64,000 nucleotides of DNA from Euryodendron excelsum (GCA_033060915.1 CM065388.1:26772501-26836500), one strand, 5' to 3'; counted from the first letter of the stretch, positions 31,675 to 44,186 are shown. Notes: a model not told the origin generated them from the sequence alone. Numbers and translations: made by a program.

Positions 31675-33681
31675 ATGGCTGCTAACCCTGAACAATCCTC
31701 TCAAGTCTCTCGAGAGGAAGTTAATGAAATGAGGACTAAGATGGATGAGATGCTCAAACTCATTCAAACTCTGGCCATGAAGGATACTACTGCCGTCCCG
31801 TCATCATTAACGACTTCATCTAAAGACCTTGAACCCGCTAATCCGAGGATCTTGCTTCAGTCTGATAATGCTGGGAAAACCAAAGAAGACGCCAAAAGGG
31901 TCAATGCTGAAGAAGAGGAGACCATATTGCTTTCACCCGTTACGAAGAAGGCCCCTCTAGACCCTCTCAGTCTGAAAATCCAAGGGTTGGAGGATTCGTT
32001 GCGAAGTCTCCATGGCCATGATGCTTACGGGTTCACTTCCTATGATGAGCTATGTTTCTTCCCTGACCACCCGAGGCATGCTAAGTTTAAAATGCCTGAC
32101 TTCCAGAAGTACGACGGTACCAGTAACCCTGTTGCTCATCTTCGTCTATATGCTGGAGCACTAAGTGGACATGGCAACGACCCGAAGCTCCTTATGCAGT
32201 TATTCCAACACAGCCTCACCGGGTCGGCTCTACAATGGTTCGCTCGTCTGGACTTAAGGAAGATCACAACCTAGATGGAGTTAGTTAATGCATTCAAAGC
32301 CCAATACCGTCACAACATCGATCTCACTTCCGACCGCTGGTCCTTGATGACGATGAGTAAGGGTGAGAAGGAGAGTTTTAAAGCATACGCCCTAAGATGG
32401 AGGGAGGCCGCTGCACAAGTCAATCCCCCGTTAGAGGAGAAGGAGTATGTACAACTATTTATACATACTTTTCAAGGTATATTCTATGAGAAACTCTGCA
32501 CAAGCGTGGGAAAAAGCTTCTCCGAACTCATCATGCAGGGGGAAATGATAGAAAATGGCCTCAAGACAGGAAGAATTACAGATCCTTATGCCAAGACTGG
32601 AGAAAATACCACCAACATAGCCAAGAAGGTGGCTACTACAAGGGGCACGATTAGGAAGGAAAATGAAATGTCTGCTATTCTGCCTAGCCAACCACCTCAA
32701 TACCGACCTCCGCTCCAATCACCCCAGGTCTTGCCCTTACCCACCTTGACCATGCCTGCTCCAACCCCGAACTATGGTCCAGCTGGGGCACGACCCAACT
32801 TCAATAGACCTGCTCGGCGTACCCGTACCTTCGACGCCTTAGCCTACACCCAAACTGAGGCGTACCATAGCCTTTTGAAAAACAAAATCTTGAAGCCTGT
32901 ACCTACTCGCCCGTTGCCAAGCCTTCTGCCTCCGACCTTTAATGCCGCTCTTACATGTGAATATCATTCAGGTGGCCAGGGGTATGACACCGAAAGTTGC
33001 TTTGCTCTCAAGCACAAGATCCAAGACCTGATCGACAATAAGACTATTGATCTGTAGCCAGTAAAACCTGCTCCCACTCCTAATGTGACTGCTAACCCTC
33101 TGCCAGATCACACCGTCAATATGATACTAGTAGAAATGGAAGGCGAGGGAGTGTTTAACGAGCCTGAGGCTGAGGACTATGAGGACGATTGGGAGACTGA
33201 GGAAGAAGATGACTGGGAGGAGGATCTCCCATTATGCACAATATATCTCCATAACCCTGATGAAGTGCCTGATGCTTCTGACTGGCCCATTGAGGAGCCA
33301 ATGTTCTTGGGAGATGAGACTACTGAAAACATGGTTGCTGATGGATGGGGTGCTGAGTTTCTGCATCCGAAATATGCCGCGGCCGAACGTCATTTGCTAG
33401 AGAGTCATTGGCCCACAATTGAGTACAACTATGAAGAAATGAGCTGGAGGATAGAGAAGCCAAGAGCTCAAGTAGAGCCATTCGAATTGGAAGGGGGTGA
33501 GCTGGACACCCTGTTTATAGAAGAACCCGCTACACAGAACAAGAAGGAGGCTGACAACCGCATCAACAATGTCAACATCTATGGAGCTCTAGGGGAAACC
33601 TTTGCTTGTCTCGCCTTGGCAGAAGATCCGGGTCGTGAATGGAGCATCGAAGACGTGGGAATTGTCCCAAGGCCGTACTAA
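31675..33681 (+). pseudogene. gag: Gag-like gene of C (Ogre/Tat type), two in-frame stops
   Basis: One 668-codon frame from ATG 31675 to TAA 33679-33681, interrupted by TAG 32272-32274 (codon 200, expected Trp) and TAG 33055-33057 (codon 461, expected Gln). Residues about 135-330 are a retrotransposon Gag domain: KFKMPDFQKYDGTSNPVAHL, then LTGSALQWFARL and RWREAAAQVNPPL. A zinc-knuckle-like CEYHSGGQGYDTESC begins near residue 428; Tyr replaces the third ligand (His in relatives, from memory). The C-terminal 200 residues are acidic (DWETEEEDDWEEDLP) and I do not recognise them. Gag would form particles packaging this RNA. No protease or RT follows. The likely original start at about 31609 is ATT. 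A strong 3' splice site lies 24 nt before that position. Confidence 0.8.
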
Positions 33682-35657
33682 AAATGGGTTCTTTACACAA
33701 GCGTACAAGAGAGGGGTGGTTTCACCCACTTTCTTTCTATCCCTTTTACTTCTTGTCTTTAAATTAATGTTTACATTTTCTTATTGCCTAAGAACCTTAT
33801 GCTTTTCGTAAAAATAATAATAATAATCAAATGACAGTCTTTTATTCCATTGTTGTTGTCTTGTCTTCCTTGGGAATAGTGACCACTTCCTACGCAAGGG
33901 GCATGGTTTGTCTTATGGAATGATCCAACTTGAAGGGATGATAGTATGAGTTGACCACTCGCCAAATGATCAGCCTTCCACAGAGAGAGAGAATAAGGAT
34001 GAGTGAGGATACTACCCAAAGGCAGCACTTGCAAGACTCTGAGGTCAAGTGATGTGTGGCCAGTTTATCAAAATGAAGAGGAGCCATCTTTCATTCCCCC
34101 ACATATAAAGAATAAATAACTAAATAAATGAACAAATGTGCTCATATTCCCTTTGCTTAACCCCTAGTGCCTCGCGGAAAGCGAAAATTTTCTTTGTTAA
34201 CCCTGATCCAAGACTGTCCTCCCACACTGGGGCAGACAATAGTTGAGAACGCTAGGAGTGGTGTCCACCTCTATCATGCTAGGATAGTGTTGAAAAACTC
34301 TATGGATTAAGCAATTTAATTCAAAGTGAAGAGAGGCCCTCATTTCGTTTCCCATACAGTCAAAAGCAACCCCTTGCCAAACCCGTTGAGCCACTTATCA
34401 TTTCTTAACAAAACCCCAACCTAGGGATCACCACCCACACTGGGTATATTGAACTTCCAAGGAAAAGATTTAAGGGGAAAGGGTTAAAGAATTGTTTCGT
34501 TTCATAAAAAGAAAAGAAAGGAAATAGAAAGGAAAAGCAAAAGAAAGGAGTTGCCAAGGGGCAAGAGGCCAAAAAAAAAAAATGATTCTAAAGAAAGGCT
34601 TGAAGAAAATCGTGATTGAGTTAACTTCAAGGACACAGAAAAGAAAATCATGTTTATCTCAAGAAGTACATGAAAAGGGTGAAAGAACGAGGTTATTTTC
34701 ACCCTGAGAAATATATGGCCAAAAGCGAGAAGGAAATTTAAAGGTGATCCTAGGTTACAAGGAAACCCAGTAGGTACAATAGGTTTGAACCTTTACCTTT
34801 TCTTGCAAAATCCCGAAACCATGGCTTACATTACAACCCTATTAAAGTCCCCTCTGATTGAAAAAAGATTGCTTGATCTAAATGAGTTAGATACGCTGCC
34901 AAAGCTTAAAAAAAAAAAAAAAAATGGATGCTAATCCTACTGAAAAACAGTTAAGGACAGTTTGGATCTAAACCCTGCTAAAAACAACATTGAATTTGAG
35001 CCTACATATCCTGTTTTTCTAAAACCCTATAACCTAGCCTACATTATGGTCTTAAATAAAGTCTTCTCGGATTGAAATGACTGGCCACTTATCATTCTGC
35101 CAAAGGTCAAGTAAGCGGTTGTTAAAACCCCGAGAGTCGAGAGTCTCAGCCCAATAGCCCTATACACTAACCCTAAGATAGAAAGTTGAAGGCGATCAAG
35201 AGGTTGAGAAAGGTGCGAAGTGCTATCATCCGATCAAGGTAGGATTGAGCCAGAAGAGAGGCTAAAATCCCCGAAGAGGAGGGAATTATCATTCCCAAGA
35301 CTATAAGTCTAACAGCACCCTGTGTCATTCTATTAACATATTTCTAACTTGTGCATATGTTAAAAAAAATATATATATATATATATATAAAATAAAAAAT
35401 AAAAATCAGCATGAGCTTTGCATATATAGGACATAACTCCCTGTAGAAATAGAAATCACCAATATCAACTGATGTAATAAACATCTAACATCGTCATACA
35501 TCACATGCCTCTGATCACATGTATATGTCTATCTGTGCGTCTAAGTACCATAAACATCCGTCCTTATACAAAACTAAGCAAAATAAAACTGTCTAACATC
35601 AATACATCTCAGGGACAAGGGGCAAAAGAGGATCAGAGTCTCCACAAGGGGCATCAA
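33682..35657 (+). other. Non-coding region of C with repeated hairpin modules
   Basis: About 2 kb without a credible gene, between convergent genes. Degenerate modules of about 250 bp recur, each with a stem-loop such as AATGAAGA...TCTTTCATT (near 34071) and AAGTGA...TCATTT (near 34324), and phrases such as 'CCCACACTGGGGCAGACA'. E holds homologous sequence at 53870-56170 with at least three modules. An (AT)n tract is at 35369-35388. Confidence 0.5.
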
Positions 35658-37488
35658 TCACAGGTCAAAATCAATATCATCTGGATCAAAATCCCCAAAA
35701 CTCGGCATCGGAGGAGGAGGATAACTACTCGAAGCACCACCATCTTGCAGGGAAGATAAAACCGAAATCAGCTGCATACAAAATGAACTAAGCAACAGCA
35801 GAGCAAGAAGAAGCAGAGAGAGAATAACATACCCCCCCACCACCCATCTGCGATAACCGAGCCGTCAGGGAAGCTACCTCGGCCTGGTACTGGTCCCACT
35901 CCATCTGGTACCGATCTCTCTGGTCTCTCACAGTAGTAAACTCAGCCTGGGGCACATATCCTCCAGCCCGGTGCCACAAGTCAACCACCTCCTGGCCAAC
36001 AGCATACCCGCCGACTACTACCTCAAACCGGGTGAAGGCACCAACCGAATGGGCCCCGAAGTGCGCAGCACAATCCGTATCCGGAGGAAGCAAGAACTCG
36101 GCACCTGGCCGGCGCTCCTGGTAGGGGATCGGCACTCCGGCCACCAGGGCTCCAAACATATACTCTGGCGGAGCCCCTGCTGATCGGAACTCCTCATGGA
36201 ACTGCCGCCAGTGTCGCTCTCCAAGATAGGACTCCCAGGTGTCATCATTGAGAAAAACAGCTCTCGACAAGGACAACGGGACAAGGTATCGGACTGTCTC
36301 GTAATAGACTGATCCAATGAAGGGCCGCCAGGTCACATCCCTCGCCTCAATCAGCTCCAGGTTAGCCCAGAGCGTCACGAAGTCAGTAATCTCCGATCGC
36401 TAGGCTACCCGGTCACGAGCCCACCTCAAAGCGCGAGGATAGAGATCATCATCAACAACTGCAAGGCGACGCACCGGCAAGTACTCGTAACTCCACCAGA
36501 CAAGGAAGGGCCAAAAGCCAGTCATGCTGCCCCAACGAGAAGAAGTCCGAACTCGCATCGATCGAAGAAAGCAGCCAAAAGAAAAGGACCCCCAGTTCAA
36601 CTCAAACAAAGCTCCCAGATCAGCTACTATACTCACCAAACGGCACGGCACGAGTGACTTGTTGTTGTTGTAGAAGCAGCTAAAGATGATGTACAACACA
36701 AGTCGCCGTCTCATGATATCCCGCCTGGCAGGCGATGGCTCAGTAGCAAAAGTACGCTCACCCTGACTAATCCAAGAGACTGGGAAGGCAGAACGCTCAG
36801 GCTGAGGCAAATCCAACAGCAATCAGGTCTCGTCCCTGCTGACCGAGTGCAAGGTGATTCGCCGGCCGACAAAGGAGAGTCCTGTAATAATCGCCCAATC
36901 TAAAGAAGTGGGGCCTAACTCGAAGCCGACGAAATGGAAGGTCCTAGTCTCCCCGAACCACCGCTCAACCAATGCCAGTACCAAATGCCGGTTCAGACGG
37001 TTAGCCTGTAATCCTATAAAGGCGCCAAACCCGATCTCTGCCAAGAAGGCGCGATATGATGGGGCAGCCTGCTGCATGGTCACAAACACCTGATGAACAG
37101 CCCCTCGGAAAGCTGTGTGTACCCGCGGAGGCGGCAAATGCTGTCTGGAGTACATGCTAGGATGATAGGCCAGATCCCCGAGAGGTGGGACATCTGGTAT
37201 CTGTAAATCTCCCAAGTCGGCGTCTGTTTGCCTATGCCGGGAAGAAGCTCTCCCATAGCCGGTCACCTGGTCCCCAAGGCCCGGTACCTCCTCCTCGGCA
37301 AAAGCCTGCTCAACCGGAGGAAAAGGGTCGATAGGTAGTCTACTCCTCTGCCCGCTCTGGCTAGACAAAGATCGTCCGGTAGATCGTCGACTACCTCTAG
37401 ATCGGCTAGAGCCGCCAGCAGAATCTGTCCGGGCCGCCTTCCCCGAGTGGCGCCTCCTCTCAGAACCGTCATCACCTGCATCTGCCAT
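35658..37488 (-). pseudogene. Antisense gene of C: plant mobile domain (PMD) protein
   Basis: It starts at ATG 37488, one base after a CAG 3' splice site. The main exon runs to 35833, then a 61-nt GTATGT...ATGCAG intron (35832-35772), then a last exon 35771-35658. About 589 codons. Two in-frame stops: TGA at plus 36823-36825 (codon 222) and TAG at 36400-36402 (codon 363). Residues about 1-80 are Ser/Arg-rich. Near residues 150-215 lie LLFA-like helices and LVLALVERWFGETRTFHFVG followed by SLDWAIITGLSFVG, the typical PMD pattern (ALVERW..ET.TFHF...L.D.AI..GL...G). A C-terminal coiled coil (about 500-545) and an acidic PSFGDFDPDDIDFDL tail follow. PMD proteins of the MAIN/MAIL type affect silencing and genome stability, and retroelement copies are known. 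Its role here is unproven. Confidence 0.75.
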
Positions 37489-38790
37489 CCTGAAAAGGTA
37501 ACCCAAGGTAAGTGATGTAAATATACCATCCATGCAATTTAAATAACAGTAAAATAAAACAAACGAATAACACAAAACAAATAAAGGATTTTGAATAACA
37601 AATCAAAAACAAAATTTTCACACATCTTGGTTTTCCAACTCCAAATCACATCTCAAGGGTTCTCTGCCATTTCCCTTCAAAAAGATTTTATTTCTAAGAT
37701 TTTAACGAACTCTTTCCATAATTTCTAAAAATTTCGGCAGAGTCCCGTTTAAAAATGGCCCCTACAACGCCCATGACATCAACACAAAACACGAAATATG
37801 CACCTTCCAACGCTACAATCACATGACAATGGCACCCGTGCACACTTTTCAATTTTTCAAAATTTTCAAAACTCATGTTTTATTTTTCAAATAAATCAAT
37901 GGTTTTCAAAAGGCTTCCAAAATTTTTCAAAATCACCTCAAATGTTTTCAAAATACTCCTACATTTTTCCAAATTTCAAACTTCAAAAATTTCATCAATT
38001 TCTTGAATTTTCTAATTTCTTCTAATTTTCTAAATATTTTTCTATTTTTTAAAAAATAAAAAATTCACCGAGTTTTCAAAAAATCACGAAACTTCATACG
38101 GTTGTCAAACACATTTTTCTAAGGCACATTGCACAAAAACATAGCCAGAAAACCCAATACCCATACTCATAGGAACAAATTTTCTATTCCTGCAGAAAAC
38201 CCCCTTCACACATTTACATATAATCACTCAAATTCGATCAAACAACCATCAAAATGCAAAAACAACATCACCAAAGTGTTCAAAGCATATCAAAACATCG
38301 ATTTCCACTGTTCACATGATTCAAACGAAATTCTACACATCAAAATCAACAAAATTTTAAAACTCACCTTTTGGAAGTTCTCCGGTGAAATCTTCACTTC
38401 CGGCGGCTTTTCCGACAACGTGGACTCCTTTCGGCAATCACCCACAGTCCCCAAGGAGTGCTCCTTCAAGGTTCAAGCCAATTTCCACTTGAAGACTCTC
38501 GGATTCCCCAAAAACTCTTCAAATCCCGTAAGTGTTCGAACCAGAAATTTTTTGGTTTTAAGCTTTAAGCCTAGCGCCACTAGCAGAGGCGCCAGTTAGT
38601 TTCTGCCAAAGGCGCCACTACTAGTGGCGCCAGTTCTAAATTCTGGGCAGTTTTGCCCTTTTTCCGGCCAAAAATTGTTTTCGAAGGCCTTTTTGGCCCG
38701 TTATCCGTTTTCGACCACCGTTGTCGAAAGGTTTTCAATGTCCGTCCCTCCGACTGCCTCGCGGTCAACATGGGACTCTTACTCTTATCG
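37489..38790 (-). other. Antisense 5' UTR and promoter region of C, with an 878-bp intron
   Basis: Donor AAAG|GTGAGT (intron starts 38367) and acceptor TTTTCAG|G (intron ends 37490). Nearly the same sequence as B 12357-13663. GGCGCC palindromes lie at about 38574-38635. The transcription start is not located. Confidence 0.65.
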
Positions 38791-38832
38791 TTTTCTGTCT
38801 TTGACAAGCAAAGACAGAAAAAGAGGGGCAGC
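38791..38832 (+). promoter_or_regulatory. Polypurine tract of C with 13-bp hairpin
   Basis: TTTTCTGTCTTTG (38791-38803) and CAAAGACAGAAAA (38809-38821) form a perfect stem around a 5-nt loop, and the PPT AAAAAGAGGGGCAGC runs to the LTR start. Confidence 0.8.
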
Positions 38833-41800
38833 TGTAAGCACCCCATTTTTGACCGCTCAGCAGTCTACACTCCGTCCAGACTTGTTTTCAAGTCATTGTG
38901 GACATATTCCAATCAAAACCAATCCTCTAGGTCCAAATTTAGTCTTTCCATCGCTTCGCGGGCCTGTCAGGCCCTAATAGAGGCAAAATGACCAAAATGC
39001 CCTTAGGGGCATTGTCCTTTCTTATTCCAATTCCAATCCCTCTCTCGAGACAGTTTATTTCTCGAGACGGTCCGAGTAGCAAAACTACTCATAAAACCAT
39101 TAGAGTGGCGGAAACACTCACAAAACCGTTAGAGTAGCGGAAGCACTCACAAAACCGTTAGAGTGGCGGAAATTCTCAAAACCCAGGCACATCTCTTTGG
39201 AGACGGTAAGACCCCTTTCCAATCCCACTCTCGAGACAGTTTATTCCTCGAGACGGCTCCAATCCAGGCACGTCTCTTCGGAGACGGTAAGACCCCTTCC
39301 AGTCCCACTCTCGAGACAGTTTATTCCTCGAGACGGTCCGAGTAGCAAAACTACTCACAGAACCGTTTGAGTAGCGGAAATACTCACAGAACCGTTAGAG
39401 TAGCAGAAATACTCACAGAACCGTTAGAGTAGCGGAAATACTCACACACCCGTTAGAGTAGCGGAAATACTCAGCCCCGTCCGAGTAGCGGAAATACTCA
39501 CACCGTTAGAGTGGTGGAGACACTCAAAACCTAGGTCAACACCCGTGTCTGTTAGCTCACTTCGGTGAAAAATGACCAGACTACCCTTAGGACCTTTTCC
39601 GAGACTTTCCGGTCAAGATGACCATTTTGCCCCTAAGCATCCGAATTCCCCGGGAACCACACCGGCTCTAGGTATCAAACTGGTAACCCCCTGAGACTAC
39701 TTTTTATAGTATTCTCAATCTTCCTTTACCTTTTCGGATCATTCCGAGTCAGTTCCGGCCAACTCGGTATAAAATGACTGTTTTGCCCCTGGAGGGCCGG
39801 TCTCCTTCTTCGACCACACCGGCTCTGGGTATCAAACCGGTAATGTCCCGAGAATACTTTTTATAGTGTTCTCGACCTTCCTTTACCTTTCCGTATCATT
39901 CCGTATCATTCCGAGTTAGTTTCGGCCAACCCGGTACAAAATGACCGTTTTGCCCCTAGAGGGCCGGTCTCCTTCTTCGACCACACCGGCTCTGGGTATC
40001 AAACCCGTAATGTCCCGAGAATACTTTTTATAGTGTTCTCAACATTCCTTTGCCTTTCCAAATCATTCCGAGTCAGTTCCAGTCAACCCGATGCAAAATG
40101 ACCGTTTTGCCCCCGGTGGGCCGGTCTCCATTTCTGACCACACCGGCTTTGGGAATCAAACCGGCAACCTCCGGGAACATTCTGAATAATGTTTTCAGAC
40201 CCCAAGTATTCTTCCAGGACAATCCGAGTCTGTCCCGGCAGTTTTCCGGTCCGATTGACCGTTTTGCCCCTAAAGGCCCGGTCAACCTTTCAGACCCACC
40301 TTATCCTCACTTTCCAAGTCAAATACCTCCAGGACACTACTTTAAGTGTTCCTGCTCCTTTTCGGCCTTCTGGGTCATTCCCGGCTCCTTCAAATCATTC
40401 CCAGACTTTCCGGAGTCACTCCTAGTGAAGCCAGGCTAAAAATTGCATGGTAGTCACTAGTACAGGCGCCCAAATCTAGTCAAAGAGACGTTGCTTGCCG
40501 ACCTTAAATCTTTCCTAATTGGCTGGCGCCACTCCTAGTGGCGCCAGTGTAGAATTTGGCCTGGCGCCACTGCAACAGGCATCAGTTTTGTCCAACCTCT
40601 ATAAATACAGAGCCTCATTCAACATGAAAAGGGTCTGCAATCTTAACCTAGAAATCACAAAATTCGATATACAGAGCTCGAGCACCTCCAAAAACCCTAG
40701 TTTCCTTAGGTTCTCCAAACCCTAGCCACCCTACACTAAACCCTAACCATCATACACAAGCCCTAGCCTCCTATACACTTACACACTGCCCCATATACTC
40801 ATACACTAGCCTTCAACCATCTTTTGAAGACTGGAGGAGCTGCAACCCGAAGCTTGAAGACAACTCTTGAAGACGAAAGATGAAGATCAAGACCGAAGAC
40901 CGAAGACAGCACAGCGCGCAAAATAAACAAGATACAAGGTAGGCTCCCTATTTAAGTTTCTGCACTTTCCCCCCCTCTCTTCTCTCTCCAACCCACTTGG
41001 GTTTTCTCTATTTTAATCCCCCATCTCTTTCCCCCCTCTTTCTTTGCATGCTTGAAACAAGGGGACTCCCGATCCACGTGTAGGATTAGACTGTTAGAGA
41101 GTCACCGTGTCGAGGGTTTTCTTCTAGTCTAACCAAAGACCACGTGGGTCCAGCCCCCTTGATTATGTGGTGAAGCCTTAGCCTTGTATGTTCACAACCC
41201 CCAAATTGCATTGTGCATATCATAGTCTTGCATCTTCCAAAAACCGTTTTCAAAGTTGTTTTCAAAATCGTTTTTAAACTTGTTTTCAGAATTGCATCAA
41301 AATCTCTTTTTCAAAAACTTGTTTTCAGAACCACAATTCTAAGGTGATTCTAGCCTTTCCATGGCTAGGGTTGCTTTAGGAAAGTGTTATATTAAAAGTG
41401 GCCTTTTGGTTTATATTTTCAAACCTTGTTTTCAAAACCACTTTCTCAAAGTGGTTCTAGTCCTCTTATGGCTAGAATTGCTTTAGGAAAGTGAGATGTT
41501 TTTAATCCTTCTAAAAGCTCTCTCTTTTCAAAAAGTCTTTCTTCCTAAAAATCTCTTTTTCAACATACTTTCCTAAAACTCTCCTCTCCAAAATTATTTT
41601 CAAAAACTCCCTTCCAAAATCTATTTTTCAAAATTTCCTTTTTCAACTCCTTTCCAAAAACTCCCTCTCTTTAAAATCTCTTTCTAAAAACACTCCCTAG
41701 ATTCACTTTCCTAAAAACTCTCTCCAAAAACCTTTCTAAAAAACTCTCTTTCTAAAATCTTCCTTCTAGAAATTTCCCCTCTAGGATTTTCCTTCTAAAA

Positions 41801-43942
41801 TCTTCATTTCTAAAAACACACTTTTCAAAAAAAAACTCCTTCTTTCCAAAAATCTTTCCAAAAACTCTCTTTCCAAATTCACTTTCCAAAAACTCCTCCC
41901 TAGGATTCCTTTCTAGAAAACCTTCGTTCTCAAAAAATGCGTTTTTCAAAAAACTCTTTCCTTAGAGCCCAAGTCAAGCCCTAGAAACCACGATTAGGAA
42001 ACCCTAATTTTCTTTTCAAAAACATGATTTTCAAGCTTTACCCCAACCCTAAGTTTCTAAAACCTCCTGTTTTCTACATCCAAACCATACACGTTTCCAA
42101 AACCTATTTTTTACACCGAAACTATAATTTTTCAAATCTAGGGTTTCTAGAATCTCCCTTTCCAAATCCTAGCCAAATCCTACCTTCGCTTTAGGAAACC
42201 GAATCAAATCTCTCCGTTTAGGAAACTAGATCCCGTCCTCCGTTTTTGGAAACAAAATCAAATCTTTTCTTTTAGAGACCAAATCCAATCCCTTCCCAAA
42301 TCCAAATCTTTCCTAATTCAAATCCTTCCTAAACTTCCACCTTCCTAAACCATAAGTTTCCTAAGACTCAACTTTCAAATCTTTCCTAATTCAACCCCCT
42401 TTCCAAATCTTAACTTTCCAAATCCAAGTTTTCAAATCCTTTCCCAAATTCAAACCCTTTCCTAATTTCAAGACTTTCTAAAATTCAAACTCTAAAACTT
42501 TCTGAATCCTAAACTTTCCAAATTTCAAATCTTTTCAAATCCAAAGTTTCCTAAATTCAAAACGTTCTTAAGTTAAATCTTTCTAAACTTCCAAGCTTTC
42601 TAAATTCTAAATCTTTCCAAAACTTCAACATCTTTCCAAATTCAAAACTTTCCTATTTTCAAAACTTCCCTATTTCAAAACTTTTCTACTTTCAAAACTT
42701 CCCTATTTCAAAATTTTCTATTTTCAAAACTTTCCAATTTTCAAAACTTTCCAATTTCGAAACTTTCTTAAATTCCAAACTTTCCTAATTTCAAAACTTT
42801 CCAAAAATGAAACTTTCCTAATTCAAAACTTTCCTAAATCGGACCTTTCCTACTTCAAACATCTCCTAAAATCCAATCTTTCCAAATCTTCCAAGCCAAG
42901 TCAAATCTTTCCTAGGTTTCTTCTCTTTCCTAAGTCTAGGTTTTCTTAAACCTTCCCTTTTCCAAAACAAGTTCAAATCAATCTTTCCAAAGCAAGTCCA
43001 ATCCTCTCAATTCCAATTTCCAATCTTCTCTTCTAATTTCAAATCCAATTCAATTTCCTTCTTCAATCCAACCTTCTATTTTCAATCGGACTCCGGTCTG
43101 AACTACGACTGACCTGATTCCCTCAAAGGGATACGTAGGCAACCTTCATAGGTGCGGTCACAACACTTTTCAAACTTTCAATTCCACCCTCATGGGTGCG
43201 GTTTCCAAAACATTTTTCAAATCTCAAATTCCAATCTATTTTCAAAATTTCAATTTCAAATTTCTATTTCCAAATTTCTATTTTCAATTTTCAAACTTTC
43301 CAATTTCAATTCCATCTCTTCAATTTTATTTTCAAATCAAATCAATTTCAAATCAATCTCTTTTCAAATCTATTTTTCAATTCTTTTCCATTGCACTTGC
43401 ACATCATGCATCATGTTAGTTTCTATTCAAACATTGTTTTTCAAAGTGGATAGGATTGACCATTAGCTAATTGGAGACTCTCACAGATGAATCTAGGGTA
43501 GATTGACATGTAGGTACCGAAAGGGCGGGGTAGGGTGATAGCTTAGTGCGTCTTCCCTACACGTAACCAACCTCCGAACCTAGATCACTGTTTTCAAAGA
43601 CCAAAAGGAGTTATTTTTCTAAAAAAGGGCTAAATGTTTTCCAAAGGTTGCCAAACAACCTGTTTTCCTAAAAAACCCTCCCTCGAGGAGATATTTTCAA
43701 AATCGTTTTCCAAAACCCTAAGTGTAGTCTTCGGATTACTCTTAGTTTTTAGGTGACCTAACTCACCTTAATCAAGTTAGGTGGCGACTCCGAATCTTTT
43801 TCAAAAGCCCTTTATTCAAACCTGTTTTCAATTCAAACCTAGTCGCACTCATTCTTCTAGGAGGGTGAGTTTTAACGAGAGAGTACAGCATTTTTCCCGC
43901 TTGAGTGAATATTCCTCGAGTGCAAAAAATCTAGGCGCGACA
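38833..43942 (+). repeat. 3' LTR of C (5.11 kb)
   Basis: It matches the 5' LTR along its full length with about 2 percent difference in the first 180 bp by eye. U3 hairpins 39065-39530, two 81-bp units, hairpin modules about 39640-40420, one perfect and one degenerate GGCGCC palindrome (about 40524-40582), TATA box 40600-40607, G-poor tract about 41225-43080, conserved box 43506-43582, hairpins 43718-43782. Confidence 0.9.
40600..40607 (+). promoter_or_regulatory. TATA box of the C 3' LTR
   Basis: TATAAATA; it could transcribe outward into the flank to the right of the element. Confidence 0.65.
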
Positions 43943-43947
43943 CTCTT
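43943..43947. repeat. Target-site duplication of element C, right copy (CTCTT)
   Basis: Identical to 24940-24944. Confidence 0.9.
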
Positions 43948-44185
43948 TTCTAAGATCCTTTGCGTGGCTAGTATTGTTACCATGAGTGATCCAACTCTGA
44001 TCAAGATACAAGATTGATTCTACACTTGATTGTCTAGCTTAATGAGTCTATGAGTTCTGGCTCAATCTCATTGTCAAGTCTCGAGCACCCAAAGTTCAAA
44101 GCTTTGCTTAACCATCCTGAATTTTTGTATCTTCGGTGGGAGGGGGGTTAGGGTGGTAAGCGAAGAGGTGGGGTGTTGTTTCAGT

Positions 44186-44186
<1 letters not shown>

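Larger units (their letters stand above)
24945..43942 (+). mobile_element. Element C: complete non-autonomous Ogre-like retrotransposon with gag and antisense PMD gene
   Basis: 19.0 kb: 5' LTR 24945-30114, PBS 30117-30134, leader to 31585, gag-like gene 31675-33681, non-coding module region 33682-35657, antisense gene 35658-37488 with introns, antisense UTR/promoter to about 38790, PPT, and 3' LTR 38833-43942. TSD is CTCTT on both sides. There is no pol. LTRs, leader and antisense promoter are shared with B; the genes are not. The layout resembles gag-only non-autonomous elements (TR-GAG class) with an added antisense gene. Confidence 0.9.
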
